Position numbers and translations under genes: made by a program. The notes under the pieces are model-generated. The model was not told where the DNA came from. It saw only the letters and a list, made by a program, of their open reading frames with translations, and searched no databases. Shown in pieces: positions 7,339 to 9,411 of a stretch of DNA of 9,411 nucleotides (positions are counted from its first letter, which is position 1; the number at the start of each line of letters is the position of its first letter). The DNA is from Methylococcales bacterium (GTDB lineage: Bacteria; Pseudomonadota; Gammaproteobacteria; Methylococcales; Methylomonadaceae): the NCBI GenBank assembly GCA_009692395.1, contig SHZG01000089.1, forward strand, positions 1-9,411. Reading direction: 5' to 3'.

Positions 7339-7785
7339 ATGGGCTTTTTTGACGATTTAAAAAACAAAGCGAATGAATTAAAGAACGATGTATTGAAATT
7401 CAAAAACAAAGCTTTTCTCAATGCGGCAATGGCAGGTTCTGCATTGATTGCAATGGCGGATGGCTCTATCAGCGCGGAAGAAAAACAAAAAATGATTAAG
7501 TTCATTGAGCATAATGACGCACTGTCTGTTTTTACGACGAATGATGTGATTAAAGCCTTTCAAGACTTCGTCGGGCAGATTGAATTTGATACAGACATCG
7601 GCGAAGCCAAAGCCTATCAAGCTATTGCTAAGATGAAATCGAACGATGAAGCGGCACGGTTATTAATTCGGATGCTTATCAGTATTGGCGCGTCAGATGG
7701 TAATTTTGATGCAGATGAAAAGAAAATTGCCGCGAAAATAGCGAAAGAATTAGGGCTGAATCCAGCTGAGTTTGATTTGGTATAG
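7339..7785 (+). CDS. terB: TerB-family tellurite resistance protein
   Basis: This 148-residue all-helical protein has the internal two-fold pattern of TerB: ALIAMADGSISAEEK (35-49) and SIGASDGNFDADEKK (115-129), each with a (A/S)DG...(A/D)EEK-type acidic helix start that is the proposed metal site. The N-terminal 25 residues are lysine-rich and amphipathic (MGFFDDLKNKANELKNDVLK). Length matches typical TerB (about 150). AGGA at 7327-7330 lies eight bases before the ATG. TerB is cytosolic or membrane-associated, binds TerC in E. coli, and is thought to link metal sensing to the TerD proteins. It is the last plus-strand gene of the run; 33 bases after terA, it is clearly in the same operon. Confidence 0.93.
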   Translation: MGFFDDLKNKANELKNDVLKFKNKAFLNAAMAGSALIAMADGSISAEEKQKMIKFIEHNDALSVFTTNDVIKAFQDFVGQIEFDTDIGEAKAYQAIAKMKSNDEAARLLIRMLISIGASDGNFDADEKKIAAKIAKELGLNPAEFDLV

Positions 7786-7794
7786 CGTAGATTT

Positions 7795-7880
7795 GTAGGT
7801 TGGGTTAGCAGTAGCGTAACCCAACACATACAAAAGTCGATGGTAATGTTGGGTTACGGCTATCGCCTAACCCAACCTAC
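7795..7880. repeat. Inverted pair of GTAG-headed REP-like palindromes between terB and the porin gene
   Basis: The plus unit (7795-7825) is GTAG followed by a stem of GTTGGGTTA (7799-7807) and TAACCCAAC (7817-7825). The minus unit (7880 down to 7848) has the same head and the same stem halves. The 14-bp outer arms, GTAGGTTGGGTTAG (7795-7808) and CTAACCCAACCTAC (7867-7880), are perfectly complementary. The apical parts differ in step: a two-pair GC/GC top with loop AGTA versus a three-pair GGC/GCC top with loop GATA, each keeping one unpaired G. A 22-base linker separates the units. Lying between converging genes, the folded RNA could terminate or stabilise both transcripts; no U-tract is present. 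Repeats of this type are scattered in many proteobacterial genomes and are moved by RAYT proteins. Confidence 0.78.
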
Positions 7881-7896
7881 GCATCTCATCGGTCAA

Positions 7897-9228
7897 CTAG
7901 AAGCTAACTGCTCCTTGCACCCAGATTCTTTGTGTGTCTGTCGCTCCCGCGTTAAACCCTGTGTTACCTTGAGCATTATCAAAATAAGCGTATTTTACTA
8001 ACACAGAATAATGCTTTCCGAATTTTTGCTCAGCTTGAAAATCCCATTCTTTGCCGTAGTTAATCTGACCTGTATCATCAGAAAAAGCATGGAAAGTGCC
8101 TGTCACTGCTAAACTTTCATTTTCCAAAAAGCGACCTACGATAGTACCGTAAACATCACGAATACCGTCTTTAGGTGTATTTAAGAACAAATCTGCCCAA
8201 CCTTGGAACGCATGATTAGTACCTAATGGTGTCACAAAGGCTTGGTTCACACCGTGACCATTCAACTGCTCCATCCCTGCCATAAAGTCGTAATGATCAT
8301 AAGCGCGTAGACCGCCCATGAGGTTATAACGATTGGCGGTATAGTTGACAGGGCTGTTGATGTAGTCCTGTTGTATACTCCATTCAGCCGTATATAGTGG
8401 GCTACAATGTTCCATAAACTTTTTCGTCGGTTTTGCAGGGTTGATTACACGAATACCATAAGTTTGATTTGATTTAGAAGTCTGCGTACCCGATCTACCT
8501 GTGGTATCTGGCTGGGTGTAACCTAACCAATAGCCATAACCGATTAAATTACCATAGTCACCCATGTTGTAATTTATGTTCAAAATCGGGGCGCGAATGT
8601 CTTCGTTGGTGGCAGTGAAGGTGCTAACGTGACCAATATAACCAACATTAATAACCAGATGATTAAGTGATTTATTAGTAATTAATACTGAGTCAAACGT
8701 AGTTTCTAACTGTCTCCAGCCTACGTTACCAATAAAGCGATCATCATCAAATTTAATACGCTGTCTACCTCCTTTAATCACGGTGTCTGGAATACCTGAA
8801 TAACTCAACCATAATTGATTTAACTCATTCCAATCAGGATCCGCGACGGTTGAATATAATGGTTTATTGCCGCGTCCGTTATTGTAATCAGATTGCAAAA
8901 CGTGCATACCTTCATACTCGACATAACCCTGTACGCCATAATACGTGGGCGACAGTACACCTAAGCTGGTGCGTATGGTATTAGCATTAGCTGTTTGTGG
9001 TTGTACCGCAAGAGGTAATGGCTTTCCAGTCGCAGGATTAATGGTGTTATCTTGATTAACGTTTTCATAACGATAGCGGGTATCAATTTTGATACCTCCG
9101 TCTCTACCGATTTTAAGCGCGTCTTCAATTTTTTTCATTATATCATCATCAGCTAGAGCTGAGCCACCACCAACTGACAGCGAAAGTAATATCACTGATA
9201 AGGGGATAGTACGTTGATTTTTCGGCAT
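7897..9228 (-). CDS. Alginate-export-type outer-membrane porin
   Basis: This 443-residue protein has a signal peptide (1-26, cut after SALA before DDDIMKK), a short charged segment, then a beta-barrel with alternating aromatic and polar residues ending in a terminal phenylalanine (QGAVSF), as outer-membrane proteins require. The GIKIDTRYRYENVNQD region (45-60) and GGRQRIKFDDDRFIGNVGWR (153-172) are characteristic of AlgE/alginate-export (PF13372-like) porins that are common in aquatic gammaproteobacteria. The transported substrate is not evident; alginate itself should not be assumed. The start at 9228 is supported by AGGAGG at 9233-9238. The gene converges on terB and is not part of that operon. 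An IS end lies only 12 bases upstream, so its own promoter is missing. Confidence 0.85.
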   Translation of the reverse strand: MPKNQRTIPLSVILLSLSVGGGSALADDDIMKKIEDALKIGRDGGIKIDTRYRYENVNQDNTINPATGKPLPLAVQPQTANANTIRTSLGVLSPTYYGVQGYVEYEGMHVLQSDYNNGRGNKPLYSTVADPDWNELNQLWLSYSGIPDTVIKGGRQRIKFDDDRFIGNVGWRQLETTFDSVLITNKSLNHLVINVGYIGHVSTFTATNEDIRAPILNINYNMGDYGNLIGYGYWLGYTQPDTTGRSGTQTSKSNQTYGIRVINPAKPTKKFMEHCSPLYTAEWSIQQDYINSPVNYTANRYNLMGGLRAYDHYDFMAGMEQLNGHGVNQAFVTPLGTNHAFQGWADLFLNTPKDGIRDVYGTIVGRFLENESLAVTGTFHAFSDDTGQINYGKEWDFQAEQKFGKHYSVLVKYAYFDNAQGNTGFNAGATDTQRIWVQGAVSF

Positions 9229-9232
9229 ACAG

Positions 9233-9238
9233 CCTCCT
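9233..9238 (-). promoter_or_regulatory. Strong ribosome binding site of the porin gene, abutting an IS end
   Basis: On the minus strand AGGAGG stands four bases before the ATG at 9228. Only two bases (9239-9240) separate it from the IS end at 9241. The translation signal is thus native, while everything upstream belongs to the insertion sequence. Confidence 0.8.
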
Positions 9239-9239
9239 C

Positions 9240-9259
9240 TGGTAGTGGGTTAAATCTGT
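9240..9259. repeat. Terminal inverted repeat of the right IS1-family copy
   Basis: TGGTAGTGGGTTAAATCTGT is the exact reverse complement of 129-148. The transposase stop codon (9250-9252) lies inside this repeat, so the coding frame runs almost to the IS end, as in IS1. Base 9240 may be flank. Confidence 0.85.
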
Positions 9260-9411
9260 AAGTATGAATAAATATCGCGCCCGAATTCGACCTTGTTGAT
9301 AAGCAAACCGATGACGGTGTCGTGCATCAACTCTAGTTTTGAGAAGCACATGGTCTTGCGATTGAGTCGTTTGATCCATGTCCGAAAGTTCAGGTTTTTA
9401 CGTTCTATTTT
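9241..9411 (-). mobile_element. 3' end of an IS1-family insertion sequence (right copy, continues beyond the window)
   Basis: This comprises the terminal repeat (9241-9259) plus the end of an IS1-type transposase on the minus strand. Its transcriptional direction is the same as that of the left copy at 1-147, so the two copies are direct repeats with 148-9240 between them. Only one flank is visible, so the target duplication cannot be tested here. Confidence 0.85.
9250..9411 (-). CDS. IS1-family transposase, C-terminal end (partial, cut by window edge)
   Basis: Fifty-three codons and a TAA are visible. The protein reads KIERKNLNFRTWIKRLNRKT from the window edge, then MCFSKLELMHDTVIGLLINK and ends in YLQI. 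This matches the end of IS1 InsB, where 'KIERNNL-LR--IKRL-RKTICFSRS-E-H-KVIG' precedes the stop. The glutamate of IER in this segment is probably the last acidic residue of the DDE catalytic triad, judged from family knowledge only. The frame is intact within the window, so this copy may be functional. An open frame starting at 9379 in another phase runs across the same DNA and into the porin gene; it is not a gene. Confidence 0.85.
   Translation of the reverse strand, partial: KIERKNLNFRTWIKRLNRKTMCFSKLELMHDTVIGLLINKVEFGRDIYSYLQI

Noticed and set aside
9149..9379. Open minus-strand frame spanning the porin start and the IS end
   Set aside because: It is in a different phase from both the transposase frame (recognisable InsB sequence) and the porin frame (signal peptide and ribosome binding site), and its protein resembles neither nor any family I know.

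Overview
The window looks like a chromosomal segment of a gammaproteobacterium of moderate, slightly AT-leaning base composition. Supporting signs are the CstA and YbdD sequences (close to the enterobacterial proteins in motif and layout), an outer-membrane porin ending in a C-terminal phenylalanine, and two families of GTAG-headed REP-like palindromes. The genus cannot be read from the sequence; aquatic methanotroph or sulfur-oxidiser lineages are a guess only.

Layout. Positions 1-147 (minus strand) are the 5' end of an IS1-family insertion sequence: terminal inverted repeat, then the first 24 codons of an InsA-like zinc-ribbon protein. Positions 148-299 hold an inverted pair of REP-like hairpins and the short leader of cstA. 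From 300 to 7785 eight genes run on the plus strand: cstA, a ybdD-family gene, a six-helix membrane protein of unknown function, a secreted DUF4124/retropepsin-like protein, and then a compact tellurite/stress (Ter-type) module of a StiP/PRTase-PELOTA protein, a CitE-like C-C bond lyase, a two-domain TerD/TerA protein and TerB. A second REP-like pair (7795-7880) separates terB from a convergent alginate-export-type porin gene (9228-7897, minus). Twelve bases upstream of the porin start is the 3' end of a second IS1-family element (9241-9411, minus), with the last 53 codons and the stop of its transposase.

How the genes work together. CstA is an inner-membrane transporter for pyruvate or peptides used when carbon is short, and the YbdD-type protein is its usual small partner. 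The StiP and lyase genes overlap by four bases and are followed closely by terA and terB. This is the biosynthetic-plus-TerD/TerB arrangement that comparative genomics has linked to metal or stress sensing and to a proposed nucleoside-like metabolite. TerC, TerZ/TerE paralogues and an ATP-grasp partner are absent from this window.

The most notable structural point is that the two IS1-family ends share a perfect 20-bp inverted repeat (129-148 and 9240-9259), face outward and have the same transcriptional orientation. The 9.1-kb block between them therefore has the geometry of a Tn9-like composite transposon. The right copy also sits directly against the ribosome binding site of the porin gene, so that gene has lost any native promoter and must be read from or through the IS.
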